Below are positions 26,039 through 34,352 of a DNA stretch of 55,870 nucleotides, in pieces. Origin of the DNA: Pararhodospirillum oryzae (lineage in GTDB: Bacteria; Pseudomonadota; Alphaproteobacteria; Rhodospirillales; Rhodospirillaceae); the NCBI RefSeq assembly GCF_007992075.1, contig NZ_BJZO01000015.1, positions 1 to 55,870 on the forward strand, given 5' to 3'. How positions within the stretch are numbered: position 1 is the first letter of the stretch; each line of letters opens with the position of its first letter. The position numbers and the translations under genes were made by a program. Below the pieces are notes generated by a model. The model was not told the DNA's origin and did no database searches. It saw nothing but the letters and a program-made list of their open reading frames with translations.

Positions 26039-26755
26039 ATGAGACTTATCCTGACCGCGCTGATGGCGTTGGTACTGGTTGCAACAGGGGGTGATTTCCG
26101 ACAGGCGCGTGCCGCCTCGCCGGTTCCCGACCTGGTCCGCGCGGCGGGCGCCTCTTTACCCCAGGACATTCGAATTGCACCGGGGTCCCTGGTGGTATCC
26201 CGCCAGGACATGCTTTGCCTGGCCCTGAACGACTACTGGGAAGCACGCGGAGAGTCCTTGCGCGGCCGCGTGGCGGTGGCGCAGGTGGTTTTGAACCGGG
26301 CGCGTGATCCCCGGTTTCCGGGCTCGCTGTGCGACGTGATCACCGATGATCGCAGCCACGCGTCCCGCCGATGCCAATTTTCGTGGGCGTGCGACGGAAA
26401 ATCCGACACCCCCGCCAACCCCGAGGTCTGGCGTTCGTCCGTTCTGCTGGCCCTGTCGGTCCTGCGCCGGGACAACGCGATCAATGATCCCACCGGCGGC
26501 GCGTTGTGGTATCACGCCAGGGCCGTGCGCCCGTCGTGGACCCGCAGCCTGACCCGCACCGTGCGCATTGGCGCGCACTACTTCTATACGGATGACCAGG
26601 CGCCGCAGATCGCCATGCAGTCGGCATCGCGCGATCCGGCCCAAACGGCCGACATGGACGTGCCGACCACCTTCGCGGACTGGAGCGACGACCCCCATCA
26701 CGGCGTGCCCAAGCGCGGGGTTATTTATCCCAACCGGCCGCAGCGGCAGGAATAA
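26039..26755 (+). CDS. SleB-type cell wall hydrolase
   Basis: This 238-residue exported protein has a signal peptide (MRLILTALMALVLVATGG, cleavage near ARA) and a Hydrolase_2 (SleB/CwlJ) domain. The catalytic glutamate lies in LALNDYWEARGESLRGRVAVAQVVLNR, and CQFSWACDGK and ALWYHARAVRPSW are later family blocks. Such enzymes are lytic transglycosylases cutting peptidoglycan; in non-sporulating proteobacteria they act in wall remodelling. A Pro/Asp-rich tail follows (about 200-238). The start is the first ATG next to GGGAGA. Confidence 0.87.
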   Translation: MRLILTALMALVLVATGGDFRQARAASPVPDLVRAAGASLPQDIRIAPGSLVVSRQDMLCLALNDYWEARGESLRGRVAVAQVVLNRARDPRFPGSLCDVITDDRSHASRRCQFSWACDGKSDTPANPEVWRSSVLLALSVLRRDNAINDPTGGALWYHARAVRPSWTRSLTRTVRIGAHYFYTDDQAPQIAMQSASRDPAQTADMDVPTTFADWSDDPHHGVPKRGVIYPNRPQRQE

Positions 26756-26871
26756 CGGGCCGGGGGTGCACGGGCACCCTTGATCCCGACAGCGCGGAAG
26801 AGTAGCGTTGCCCCCCCTTGGGGGCCGCTTTTTGATGCGGCGGTCCCGCCCGCCGGTCGATGGGGTTTATC

Positions 26872-27909
26872 ATGGCGTATAGAGAAGGTGGCTACCGCGT
26901 GGCGGTGGTCGGAGCGACGGGCAATGTCGGTCGCGAGATGCTCTCCATTCTGGACGAGCGCGCCTTTCCGGTGAAGGAAATCGTGGCCCTGGCCTCGTCG
27001 CGTTCGACGGGCCGCGAGGTTTCCTTCGGCGAGGATCGGGTGCTGAAGGTCCGCGACCTGGCGACTTTTGATTTCACCGGGTTTGATATCGCGCTCAGCT
27101 CGCCCGGGGCCAAGGTGTCGGCCCAGTTCGCCCCCCGCGCGGGTGAGGCCGGCTGCGTGGTGATCGACAACACCAGCCAGTTCCGCATGGATCCGGACGT
27201 GCCCCTGGTGGTGCCCGAGGTCAACCCGGAAGCCATCGCCGGTTTTCGCAAGCGCCACATCATCGCCAACCCGAACTGCTCGACCATTCAAATGGTGGTG
27301 GCCCTGAAGCCGCTGCACGAGGCGTTCGGCGTGCGCCGGGTCATCGTCAGCACGTACCAGTCGGTCGCGGGCGCCGGCAAGGAAGCGATGGACGAGCTGT
27401 TCAATCAGACCAAGGGCATTTACGTCAACCAGCCCTTCACGGATTTCCAGGAGATCTTCACCAAGCAGATCGCCTTTAACGTCATTCCTCACATCGACGT
27501 CTTCATGGACGACGGCGCGACCAAGGAGGAATGGAAGATGGCCGTCGAAACGCGCAAGATCCTGGATCCCGACATCCGGGTGCATGCCAACTGCGCGCGG
27601 GTGCCCGTGTTCTGCGGACATGGCGAGTACGTGACCATCGAAACCGAAAAGCCGATCAGCGACGTGGCCGCGCGCGAGGTGCTGAGGGACGCGCCGGGGG
27701 TGGTGGTGGTTGATCACCGCGCCAACGAGGGCTACGTGACGCCGGTCGAGGCCTCGGGCGAGGATGCCGTGTACGTTTCGCGCCTGCGCAAGGACACCAC
27801 GGTGGACAACGGTCTGTCGTTCTGGTGCGTGGCCGACAACCTGCGCAAGGGCGCGGCGCTGAACGCCGTGCAGATTGCCGAGGTGCTGGCCCGCGACTAC
27901 CTGGACTAG
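26872..27909 (+). CDS. asd: Aspartate-semialdehyde dehydrogenase
   Basis: This enzyme reduces beta-aspartyl phosphate to aspartate semialdehyde with NADPH, a branch point to lysine/DAP, threonine and methionine. The N-terminal nucleotide-binding motif is VAVVGATGNVGREML, and the active-site cysteine is C136 in NPNCSTIQ. VSTYQSVAGAGKEAMDEL and the C-terminal block match the family. About 345 residues is normal. Two ATGs (26860 and 26872) are in frame; I use the second because the conserved sequence begins directly after it. It has no linked biosynthetic genes and is followed by a shared terminator. Confidence 0.95.
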   Translation: MAYREGGYRVAVVGATGNVGREMLSILDERAFPVKEIVALASSRSTGREVSFGEDRVLKVRDLATFDFTGFDIALSSPGAKVSAQFAPRAGEAGCVVIDNTSQFRMDPDVPLVVPEVNPEAIAGFRKRHIIANPNCSTIQMVVALKPLHEAFGVRRVIVSTYQSVAGAGKEAMDELFNQTKGIYVNQPFTDFQEIFTKQIAFNVIPHIDVFMDDGATKEEWKMAVETRKILDPDIRVHANCARVPVFCGHGEYVTIETEKPISDVAAREVLRDAPGVVVVDHRANEGYVTPVEASGEDAVYVSRLRKDTTVDNGLSFWCVADNLRKGAALNAVQIAEVLARDYLD

Positions 27910-27928
27910 GCTTTTTCGTGGTCACGCA

Positions 27929-27962
27929 AGGCCGGGGAGCGGGGAATCCCGCCGCCCGGCCT
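27929..27962. terminator. Bidirectional terminator between asd and gpt
   Basis: AGGCCGGG pairs with CCCGGCCT, and inside it GCGGG pairs with CCCGC around GAAT. It sits between the convergent asd and gpt stops and should serve both. Confidence 0.75.
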
Positions 27963-27967
27963 CGCCG

Positions 27968-28504
27968 CTAGCGGTCCAGGCGCTGGTCGAAGGGGTTGCG
28001 CTCCAGGGCGTCTTGCTGACGGACCAGCGGCTCGTTGGGCTGAAGATCGGCGTCCCACGGGAACAACAGCCAGACGTCCTGCCGCACGCCCACCACGAAG
28101 GTGTCAACCTCGGCCTGTCCCTCGGGCTTGGCGTAGACGGTGGCCATGTGGGCCTTGGGCAGAAGCGTGCGCACCGCGCGGGCGGTCACGCCGCTGTCCA
28201 CCAGGTCGTCGATCACCAGCCAGCCGCTGCCATCGCCCACCAGATCGCGGTTGAAGGCCTTGATCACCCGCACCTCGCCTTGGGTGCGATCGTCGTAGGA
28301 AGCCACGCCCACGCTTTCGACCACGCGCAGGTCCAATTCGCGGGCGATGATCGAGCTGGGAATCAAGCCGCCCCGGGTCACGGCCACGATGCCATGAAAG
28401 GGCCCCTTGTTCATCAGACGGTGGGCCAGGGCCCGGGAATCTCGGTGAAACAATTCCCAGGCGATGGGAATATAAAGGGCACTGGCGTAGTCCCTGGTCT
28501 GCAT
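27968..28504 (-). CDS. gpt: Xanthine/guanine phosphoribosyltransferase
   Basis: This 178-residue purine salvage phosphoribosyltransferase is predicted to convert xanthine or guanine plus PRPP to XMP or GMP. The PRPP-binding motif is [18 protein letters not shown], with the earlier base-proximal block [19 protein letters not shown]. The long frame to 28675 has a Pro/Arg-rich lead without homology; the ATG at 28504 ([16 protein letters not shown]) starts exactly where the family begins. Length matches the Gpt subfamily rather than hypoxanthine enzymes. Confidence 0.88.
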   Translation of the reverse strand: MQTRDYASALYIPIAWELFHRDSRALAHRLMNKGPFHGIVAVTRGGLIPSSIIARELDLRVVESVGVASYDDRTQGEVRVIKAFNRDLVGDGSGWLVIDDLVDSGVTARAVRTLLPKAHMATVYAKPEGQAEVDTFVVGVRQDVWLLFPWDADLQPNEPLVRQQDALERNPFDQRLDR

Positions 28505-28695
28505 GTCTGCCGTCCGTTGCGAAAGCTTGAAGGGGGGATCGGCCCTTTCTAGCCCGGCCGGGGGGCGGGGTCGAGAGCGGACAGGGGCTTTTGGACGAAA
28601 GGCATCCCGGGGGCAACATGGGCGCGACGGGGCGAACGCGACCGGATGGGGGGCGGCGTGAACGACGCAAGGCATAACACGGAGAACACCAGGCC

Positions 28696-30312
28696 ATGTT
28701 GACCTCCAAGGTGTCGCGGCGAGGGATGGTCAGTGCTCCCCACCATCTGGCGGCGCAAGCCGGGCTGGCCGTGCTGCGCGAGGGGGGCAACGCCATCGAG
28801 GCCACGGTGGCGGCGGCGGCCACGGCGGCGGTGGTCTGTCCCCACCGGGCCGGGCTGGGCGGCGACGGCATGTGGATCGTGCACGAACCCGGCCGGCCGC
28901 CGGTGTCCATCGACGGCAGCGGGGCCGCCGGGGCCCAGGCCGAGGCCCCCGTGTGGCGGACCCGGGGGCTGAGCCGCGTCCCGGCCCATGGCCCCGAGGC
29001 CGCGTGCACGGTGGCGGGCTGTGTGTCGGGGTGGCAGTCGGCCCTTGATCTGTCGGCGCGCTGGGGTGGACGGCTGCCCGTGGCGCGGTTGCTGGCCGAG
29101 GCGATCGATCACGCCCGCGACGGCGTGCCCGTGTCGCACGATCAGGAACGCTGCTTGCGCCGGCTGCTGGGCGCGCTCAAGGATCAGCCCGGATTTTCGG
29201 CCTGTTTCCTGGATGCCCAGGGGCGGGTGCCCCGCGCGGGCACCGTGCGGACCGCTCCGGCCCTGGCCAGGACCCTGGCGCTCCTGGGGGCGGAAGGGTT
29301 GGATGGCTTTTATCGTGGCGCGTCGGGCCAGGCCCTGGCCGCCGACCTCAAGGCCGTGGGGGCCCTGGTTTCGGCGGGCGACCTGGCCCGCCACCGGCCG
29401 GTGCGCCGGCGCACGCTGGCGCTGACCCTGGGGGGCGACCTGGCGGTGGTTCACGTCACGCCCCCGCCAACCCAGGGGCTGGCCACGGCCATGATCCTGG
29501 GCTTGTTCCAGCGGGCCGGGGTGCGCGGGGCGCTGGATCCCGCCTGGGCCCGGGTGTTGAGCGAGGCGGCGGGAGTGGCCGGGCGCATCCGGGACACCCG
29601 CATCGCCGATCCACGCTTCATGGGCGTGCATGCCGCCACCTATCTGTCGGCGCGGGTGCTGGATGATCTGGCCGCCGGCCTGGGGCTCCCTCAGGGAACC
29701 GAAACCGGCGCGGCCGAGGGCGTGCGCGTGGGCGCGACCGAGGGCGATTCCCTTTGGATCGGCGTCGCCGATGGGGCGGGGCGGGTGGTCAGCTATGCCC
29801 AGGGGCTGGGCCGTGGCTTCGGCTCCGGGGTGGTGCTGCCCGGCACCGGCGTGCTGTGGCACGGCCACGGGGCCGCGTTTTCATTGGACGACGACGCCCC
29901 CAATCCCCTGACGCCTGGACGCAAGCCGCCCCATCCCCTGGCCCCGGCCCTGGCCCGGCTGCGCGACGGGCGGGTGATGGCGGTGGGCTGCTCGGGCGGG
30001 CTGGGCACGCCCCTGGGGCTCGCGGCGGTATTCGTGCGCGCGGCCCTGTTTGGCGAGAACGTGCAAGCGGCGGTGAGCGCGCCGCGCTGGCGGCTGGAGG
30101 GGGACGCGGGCGGGCGCCCGGCCGGGGTGGTGGCCGAAAGCCGCCTGGACGCGGCGGTGATCGAGGAGTTCAGCCGTCATGGCCAGCGGGTGAGCGTGAC
30201 CGAACCCTTTGACGAAAGCATGGGGGTAGCGGGCGCGATCGTGGCCCATCCCGAGGGCACCTTGGAAGGGGCCGTTGATCCGCGCGCGGATGGCACGGTG
30301 GCGGCCTGGTAG
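28696..30312 (+). CDS. Gamma-glutamyltransferase-family protein with serine at nucleophile position
   Basis: This 538-residue protein has the Ntn-hydrolase gamma-glutamyltransferase fold. [20 protein letters not shown] and AGLGGDGMW are the N-terminal blocks, and [15 protein letters not shown] with the GCSGGLGTP block marks the small-subunit half. True enzymes self-cleave at a threonine in a TTH motif (Thr391 in the E. coli enzyme). Here the aligned stretch reads [11 protein letters not shown], so serine (S352) replaces the threonine and the TH is gone. It could still be an autoprocessing Ntn-hydrolase of another specificity, or be inactive. No signal peptide is seen, unlike periplasmic GGT. 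Confidence 0.78.
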   Translation: MLTSKVSRRGMVSAPHHLAAQAGLAVLREGGNAIEATVAAAATAAVVCPHRAGLGGDGMWIVHEPGRPPVSIDGSGAAGAQAEAPVWRTRGLSRVPAHGPEAACTVAGCVSGWQSALDLSARWGGRLPVARLLAEAIDHARDGVPVSHDQERCLRRLLGALKDQPGFSACFLDAQGRVPRAGTVRTAPALARTLALLGAEGLDGFYRGASGQALAADLKAVGALVSAGDLARHRPVRRRTLALTLGGDLAVVHVTPPPTQGLATAMILGLFQRAGVRGALDPAWARVLSEAAGVAGRIRDTRIADPRFMGVHAATYLSARVLDDLAAGLGLPQGTETGAAEGVRVGATEGDSLWIGVADGAGRVVSYAQGLGRGFGSGVVLPGTGVLWHGHGAAFSLDDDAPNPLTPGRKPPHPLAPALARLRDGRVMAVGCSGGLGTPLGLAAVFVRAALFGENVQAAVSAPRWRLEGDAGGRPAGVVAESRLDAAVIEEFSRHGQRVSVTEPFDESMGVAGAIVAHPEGTLEGAVDPRADGTVAAW

Positions 30313-30357
30313 GGGGCGCGGGCGTCCCCGACCAGGAGGCCGGCCTTGAAGGGAGAG

Positions 30358-31236
30358 TTATCCCCAGGGCCCCGGCTGACGGGCGCCGGCCAGGGCGCGC
30401 AGGCGGGCCACGCGGTTGGCGGTGGAAGGATGGGTGGCGAACAGGTTGTCCATTCCCTGGCCGCTCAGGGGATTGATGATGAACAAGGGCGCGGTGGCCG
30501 GGTTGCGCTCGGCCCCGGGGTTGGCGATGGCGCGGGCGTCGTGCTCGATTTTTTCCAGGGCGCGGGCCAGCCACAGGGGATGGCCGCAGATTTCGGCGCC
30601 GGTGCGGTCGGCGCGGTATTCCCCGGTGCGCGAGATCGCCATCTGAACCAGGAAGGCGGCGAACGGCGCCACCAGCACCATCAGCAGGCCGCCGATCGCG
30701 CCCAGCGGCGAGGCGTTGCCGTTTTCATCGCGCGAGCCGCTGGCGCCGAACAGGAACGCGAAGTTCCCCAGCATCGAAATGGCGCCGGCCAGGGTGGCGG
30801 TCAGGGTCATGGTCAGGGTATCGCGGTGGCGCACGTGGGCCAGTTCGTGCGCCAGCACCCCGGCCAGTTCCTCGCGGTTCAGGCGCGCCATCAAGCCGGT
30901 GGTGACGGCGACGGCGGCGTGCTCGGGGTTGCGCCCGGTGGCGAAGGCGTTGGGCTGCGGGGTTTCGATGACATAGACCCGGGGCATGGGCAGATCGGCC
31001 CGCCGGGCGAGCGAGGCGATCAGCTCGACCAGATCGGGGGCGCTGGTCTCGTCGACGGGCACGGCGCCGTGCATGCCGAGAACCATCTTGTCGGCGTTCC
31101 AGTATGCCAGCATGTTCATGGCCCCGGCCATGGCCAGGGCGATGATCATGCCGGTCTGGCCGGCGACCAGGTTGCCCACGCCCACGAACAAGGCGGTGAG
31201 CACGGCCAGGAGCAAGGCGATTCGGGTGAAGGACAT
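30358..31236 (-). CDS. htpX: HtpX-family membrane zinc metalloprotease
   Basis: This 292-residue inner-membrane protease of the M48 family degrades misfolded membrane proteins alongside FtsH. Two N-terminal hydrophobic helices come first, then the zinc site HELAH (H130-E131-x2-H134), followed by two further membrane segments. The glutamate ligand is in [10 protein letters not shown]. Start ATG 31236 fits the family ([19 protein letters not shown]). HtpX is often sigma-32 or Cpx controlled; no clear such promoter was recognised here. It is convergent with the GGT-like gene. Confidence 0.95.
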   Translation of the reverse strand: MSFTRIALLLAVLTALFVGVGNLVAGQTGMIIALAMAGAMNMLAYWNADKMVLGMHGAVPVDETSAPDLVELIASLARRADLPMPRVYVIETPQPNAFATGRNPEHAAVAVTTGLMARLNREELAGVLAHELAHVRHRDTLTMTLTATLAGAISMLGNFAFLFGASGSRDENGNASPLGAIGGLLMVLVAPFAAFLVQMAISRTGEYRADRTGAEICGHPLWLARALEKIEHDARAIANPGAERNPATAPLFIINPLSGQGMDNLFATHPSTANRVARLRALAGARQPGPWG

Positions 31237-31418
31237 GGGACGAACCTCTGTGGTGGACCCTTATCGTGCCCTGAGATAGGCGGATTGGCTGGCCCGTCAA
31301 GCGTCAAGACGCGCGGACCCCGGGCAGGGCCCGGGAGGGAGCCGCGCGGGTCTTGCATGCGGGGCCGGGTTGGCCGAATTTGCTTCGCGTTCCCCCGAGA
31401 TTTGGAGTGAAACCCGCC

Positions 31419-31643
31419 ATGTCAACGCGTTCTCCTTCCCCGTCGTCCGCTCCGGCGGCCTCGTCCACGCCGGCGGAAAAGCCTGCCGCGCCGTCCACGT
31501 CCCCGGTCGAGTCGATGCCCGCGACGCCGGGGCCCGACGGGGCCGCGCCCCGGGAGCCGGTGGTTGAGATCGGCGGCCCCAAGGGCCCCGAGCCAACCCG
31601 TTACAATGATTGGGAACGGGGCGGACGCTGTTCGGATTTCTGA
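31419..31643 (+). CDS. DUF1674 / SdhAF4-type succinate dehydrogenase assembly factor
   Basis: This small protein of 74 residues has the hallmark C-terminus GPEPTRYNDWERGGRCSDF of DUF1674, the bacterial relatives of mitochondrial SDHAF4, which bind flavinylated SdhA and help form complex II. The first 40 residues are Ser/Pro/Ala-rich and probably disordered. The frame extends upstream, but the ATG at 31419 gives the usual length. No sdh genes are nearby, which is common for this gene. Confidence 0.9.
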   Translation: MSTRSPSPSSAPAASSTPAEKPAAPSTSPVESMPATPGPDGAAPREPVVEIGGPKGPEPTRYNDWERGGRCSDF

Positions 31644-31721
31644 TCCGGTTTTGCTTCATCGCGGGATGTTCTGCTTCTGTTTCACGCGCGCGCTGGACTT
31701 TCCGCGCGGCCCATTGATACA

Positions 31722-32270
31722 ATGCCGATTAAAGAGAATTTTACTATCGGCATGGGTGTGGCAATGCGCCAGGCGTGCGGAAACTCCCGACCACGGTTTG
31801 AGGCAGGACGCGGGGCCCGGATCGGGGCGGCCGCGCTCATGGCCCTGGGGGCCATGGTCAATCTGGCCGGGGCCGCGTCTCCCGAATGGCGGGCGCGGCC
31901 GATCCCGGGGCCGATCGAAGCCCAGGTTCTGCGGGTGATCGACGGCGACACGGTCGAGGTCCAGGCCCTGATCTGGCCCGACCACCAGGTGATCACGGCG
32001 GTGCGGGTCGAGGGCATCGATACCCCGGAACGGCGCGGCAAATGTCCGGCCGAGCGCGCCCTGGCCGAGCAGGCAACGGCGCGCGTGGCCGCCCTGGTCA
32101 CGGCGGCGGGGGCCGGGGTGCGGCTGTGGTCGGTGCGCAACGGCAAGTACGCCGGGCGCGTGGTGGCGGCGATCACGCTGCCCGACGGCCAGGACCTGGC
32201 CGGGCTTCTGATCGCCGAAGGGCTCGCCCGCCCTTACGGCGGCGAGGCGCGCCGGCCCTGGTGCCCATGA
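31722..32270 (+). CDS. Secreted staphylococcal-nuclease-like protein
   Basis: This 182-residue SNase-fold protein has a hydrophobic N-terminal segment (AALMALGAMVNLAGAA) suggesting export. The nuclease residues are recognisable: VIDGDTVEV (D), VRVEGIDTPE (R, D and E equivalents of R35, D40 and E43), and KYAGRVVA (R87 equivalent). It is therefore probably a calcium-dependent nuclease rather than an inactive Tudor-like copy. The start is uncertain among ATGs at 31722, 31752 and 31764; the later ones give a more ordinary signal peptide. It ends in RPYGGEARRPWCP, typical of proteobacterial members. Confidence 0.83.
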   Translation: MPIKENFTIGMGVAMRQACGNSRPRFEAGRGARIGAAALMALGAMVNLAGAASPEWRARPIPGPIEAQVLRVIDGDTVEVQALIWPDHQVITAVRVEGIDTPERRGKCPAERALAEQATARVAALVTAAGAGVRLWSVRNGKYAGRVVAAITLPDGQDLAGLLIAEGLARPYGGEARRPWCP

Positions 32271-32575
32271 GGCAACGCCGGGCCGGATCGGGTCCCACTT
32301 TTTTAAAGGTATGGGGCCCGCGAGGAGGCCTCCTGGCAAGGAGGTGTGGCGCGACGTAGCGTAATGCATTAAGTCGCATTCTTAGAACGCCTCCCCTTGG
32401 AAGGCGCTCTCGGTTTGCTTTTTTGGCATGCCTCCCATGCGTCATGTGTCCTGGACAGAGCCGGGATCGGATCCCATATCCGACCCCTGTTTTGTACCGT
32501 CCGGACGGTCCTGCTGTTGCGCGGACCGGACGCGGTCGGGGTTGACCCCTGGTATTTCGAGTGAGGACAGGACCC
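32271..32575. other. Intergenic region with terminator-like hairpin and TetR operator
   Basis: No gene is seen. Around 32386-32408 CGCCTCC and GGAAGGCG can pair (one bulge), with T6 at about 32418, a plausible nuclease-gene terminator. The rest is the promoter of the TetR-family gene, including the palindrome at 32496-32509. Confidence 0.4.
32496..32509. promoter_or_regulatory. Perfect palindrome upstream of tetR, candidate operator
   Basis: ACCGTCCGGACGGT is a perfect 14-bp palindrome, preceded by TTTTGT and 67 bp upstream of the TetR-family start. TetR repressors of RND pumps commonly bind palindromes of this size at their own promoter. The site is seen in the sequence; the binding is inferred. 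Confidence 0.65.
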
Positions 32576-33112
32576 ATGGCGGGACCAGAAACGCGCGCCA
32601 GAATTGTGGAAGCCGCGATGTATATTGTGCGCGAACAAGGCGCGGCGCGCCTGACCCTGGATGAGGCAGCCCGGCAGGCTGGTGTTTCCAAGGGGGGGGT
32701 TTTGTATCATTTCCGGTCCAAGGATGATCTGATCCGGGCCATGGTCCAGCGCCTGATCGAGGAATACGACGAGCAGGCCGCCGCCATGTACGCCCGGGAA
32801 GCCGAAGGGCCCTACCGCTGGGCGCGCACCTACGTGGGGCTGTCGTTCGACCCCAGGGGACCGGGCGCGGATCCGGTGGGCGCGGCGGTGCTGGCGGCGG
32901 TGGCCCTGAACCCCGACCTGCTGGCTCCCATCCGGGCCATGTTTCACGATATCCTGGAGCGCCTGCGCTCCGACAGCCCGGATCCGACCCGGGCGCTGCT
33001 GATCGGTCTGGCCCTGGATGGGCTTTTCTTGAACCGGGTCACCGGACTTCATCTTTACGACGACGCGACAATGGAAAATCTGCGTCAGACCGCCATGGCC
33101 TTGCTGGCCTAG
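32576..33112 (+). CDS. TetR-family transcriptional regulator
   Basis: This 178-residue TetR-family repressor has the N-terminal helix-turn-helix RIVEAAMYIVREQGAARLT followed by LDEAARQAGVSKGGVLYHF, the canonical TetR recognition pattern. The C-terminal ligand-binding half resembles the TetR_C type with an effector pocket. It heads the gene block containing an RND adaptor and pump and very likely represses it. Start: ATG 32576, preceded by GAGGACAGGA; the GTG at 32561 adds only five residues. Its probable operator is the palindrome at 32496. Confidence 0.88.
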   Translation: MAGPETRARIVEAAMYIVREQGAARLTLDEAARQAGVSKGGVLYHFRSKDDLIRAMVQRLIEEYDEQAAAMYAREAEGPYRWARTYVGLSFDPRGPGADPVGAAVLAAVALNPDLLAPIRAMFHDILERLRSDSPDPTRALLIGLALDGLFLNRVTGLHLYDDATMENLRQTAMALLA

Positions 33113-33187
33113 GCCAGGAACCGGTGGAGGGCGCAAGGCTCTTCACCCGTGCGCGGGGCCGTCGCATCCCATGAACCCCAACACTAG

Positions 33188-33199
33188 CCGAGTACTCGG
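33188..33199. promoter_or_regulatory. Palindrome just before the RND adaptor gene
   Basis: CCGAGTACTCGG is a perfect 12-bp palindrome located 16-27 bp upstream of the adaptor ATG. It is not the same sequence as the tetR-proximal palindrome. It could be a second regulator site or a hairpin in the leader that hides the GAGGG ribosome site. Confidence 0.45.
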
Positions 33200-33214
33200 A
33201 TAATCGAGGGAACG

Positions 33215-34342
33215 ATGAATCTTAAACGCATGGCCATCATGGTGGTGGGCGGAACGGTCCTGTTTGGCGGGGTCATTGGCTTCACCCAGTTTCGCCAGAA
33301 AATGATCGCGGAATATTTCGCCAATCTGCCGGTGCAGGTGGTGACCGTCACGGCCGAACCGGTGGCGCGGGAATCCTGGCGGGTGAGCGTGCCCGCCGTC
33401 GGCACCTTGCGCGCGCGCAGCGGCGTGGATGTCAGCCCGTCGGTGGGCGGACAGGTCCAGGCCATCTTGTTCGACTCGGGGCGGATGGTGCGCAAGGGCG
33501 ATGTCCTGGTGCAGCTCGACGCGGACGAGGAAGAAAGCCAGCTGGCTTCGGCGCGGGCCACGGCCAACCTGGCCCACATCACCGCGAGCCGCGCCCAGCG
33601 CCTGGCCCAGACGGCCGCCGGAACCCGCGCCAACCTGGACGAGGCCAACGCGCAGGTCGGCGTCGCCGAGGCCAACATCAAGGAAATACAGGCCCGCATC
33701 GCCAAGAAAACCATTCGCGCGCCGTTTTCCGGGCGTCTGGGGGTGCGGCAGGTGGACCTGGGCGCCTATGTCAATGCCGGCCAAACCCTGGTTAATCTCC
33801 AGGACCTTTCGGTGATCATGGCCGACTTCACGGTTTCGCAGCGTGATCTGGCCCTGCTCAGCGTGGGCGCGGGCGTTGAACTGACCACCGACAGCTGGCC
33901 CGGACGCACGTTCATGGGCACGATCACCGCCATCGCCCCGCAGATCGACGCCAACACCGGCATGGTGCGGGTGGAAGCGCGCTTCGATAACCCCGACGAC
34001 GCCTTGCGCCCGGGCATGCTGACCCATGTCGAGGTCATTCGTCCGGAATCCCAGACCGTGCTCAGCGTGCCCGTGTCCAGCGTCACCTACAGCCTGTCGG
34101 GCGACGCGGTGTTCGTGCTGGGGCCCCTGCCGGAAGGCGCGCCCGCCGGTGCCGAAGCCGCGGTCGAGCGGGTGGTCGTGGCCCTGGGCGAGCGGCGCGG
34201 CGACCGGGTCGCGGTGGCAAGCGGCCTGGAAGACGGCCAGCGCATCGTGACCTCCGGGCAGATGAAGCTGCAAAACGGCTCGCTGGTGACGATCGCCGAT
34301 GTTCCCCTCAGTGCCGCCGCCGCCGCCGGCGCGGCCCGATAG
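33215..34342 (+). CDS. RND efflux periplasmic adaptor (membrane fusion protein)
   Basis: This 375-residue adaptor of the HlyD/MexA class links the inner-membrane pump to an outer-membrane channel. An N-terminal hydrophobic anchor (MAIMVVGGTVLFGGVIG) is followed by the lipoyl-like half GVDVSPSVGGQVQAILFDSG, an alpha-hairpin, the second lipoyl half KTIRAPFSGRLGVRQVDLG, and a beta-barrel. The GAGGG ribosome site precedes the ATG. It is the first gene of a two-gene unit with the pump 10 nt downstream. The palindromes upstream and the linked TetR gene suggest inducible expression. Confidence 0.9.
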   Translation: MNLKRMAIMVVGGTVLFGGVIGFTQFRQKMIAEYFANLPVQVVTVTAEPVARESWRVSVPAVGTLRARSGVDVSPSVGGQVQAILFDSGRMVRKGDVLVQLDADEEESQLASARATANLAHITASRAQRLAQTAAGTRANLDEANAQVGVAEANIKEIQARIAKKTIRAPFSGRLGVRQVDLGAYVNAGQTLVNLQDLSVIMADFTVSQRDLALLSVGAGVELTTDSWPGRTFMGTITAIAPQIDANTGMVRVEARFDNPDDALRPGMLTHVEVIRPESQTVLSVPVSSVTYSLSGDAVFVLGPLPEGAPAGAEAAVERVVVALGERRGDRVAVASGLEDGQRIVTSGQMKLQNGSLVTIADVPLSAAAAAGAAR

Positions 34343-34352
34343 GATCGCCGCC

